Below, one piece after another: positions 63,926 to 64,000 of a DNA stretch of 64,000 nt; the first letter of the stretch is position 1; every line of letters begins with the position of its first letter. The translations under genes were made by a program, and so were the position numbers. Below the pieces are notes generated by a model. The model was not told the origin of the DNA and searched no databases. It worked only from the letters and a program-made list of their open reading frames with translations. This stretch comes from Sinorhizobium sp. 6-70. Lineage in GTDB: Bacteria; Pseudomonadota; Alphaproteobacteria; Rhizobiales; Rhizobiaceae. The stretch covers positions 387,802 to 451,801 of the forward strand of contig NZ_JASKLS010000002.1 of assembly GCF_030124375.1 (NCBI RefSeq), written 5' to 3'.

Positions 63926-64000
63926 AAGCCTCCAGTCGGCAAACTGGATAGCTCCTTGCGCCTTTTGTTGAGGTACTCTCGCTCGGGCGGCGGGGTTAAT

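Overview
The window looks like an alpha-proteobacterial replicon of the Sinorhizobium/Ensifer type. This rests on the high GC, the gene content (purine catabolism, ABC uptake systems and exopolysaccharide genes together, as on a pSymB-like megaplasmid), and several copies of two palindromic intergenic repeat families that resemble the rhizobial RIME and ABC-type mosaic elements. Species and replicon are inference; no rRNA, tRNA, replication gene, CRISPR array or intact transposase was seen.

Purine and glyoxylate block (1-3690, 12107-15847, 20120-27520). Guanine deaminase, a cytochrome-c-linked membrane urate oxidase (PuuD type), xanthine dehydrogenase XdhA/XdhB with XdhC, hydroxyisourate hydrolase, a fused allantoinase/OHCU decarboxylase, ureidoglycolate lyase, glyoxylate carboligase, hydroxypyruvate isomerase and the first codons of tartronate semialdehyde reductase form an almost continuous route from guanine to glycerate. 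The step from allantoate to ureidoglycolate is not encoded here. An IclR-type regulator is divergent from gcl, with a textbook IclR-like palindrome between them. A purine permease lies at 40560-41852. This block is interrupted by an unrelated operon (3770-11589), a decayed iclR copy (11871-12058), a secreted Asp-Gly repeat protein (15992-16360), treY (16836-19466) and an HxlR regulator.

Uncharacterised catabolic operon (4819-11589, minus strand). Rieske ferredoxin, a 162-aa orphan protein, amidohydrolase, aldehyde dehydrogenase, an orphan TctC/Bug binding protein and a ThDP decarboxylase-like enzyme are followed by a LysR gene that apparently starts at ATA. The substrate is unknown.

Transport and acid-sugar block (27581-40156). 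A peptide-type ABC importer (fused double ATPase, two permeases, binding protein) is followed by an EamA exporter. Next comes a sialidase-fold protein/PdxA2/DapA-like aldolase/iron alcohol dehydrogenase operon, facing a DUF1537 acid-sugar kinase with a FadR-type GntR regulator. This resembles the four-carbon acid-sugar kinase/PdxA2 pathways but with extra enzymes, and is the best candidate here for an undescribed pathway.

Surface polysaccharide block (42348-63925). An ExoF-like export protein, the complete dTDP-rhamnose set rfbACBD, a Wzx flippase, a cassette for an amino/acetamido sugar (Gfo/Idh dehydrogenase, two DegT aminotransferases, two left-handed-helix acetyltransferases, an SDR epimerase), four glycosyltransferases and an ExoY-like initiating sugar transferase are present. 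Two LuxR-type regulators with degenerate receiver domains lie among them. No polymerase (Wzy/ExoQ) or chain-length kinase (Wzc/ExoP) is visible. The 3' part (about 58500-61700) is AT-rich and gene-poor.
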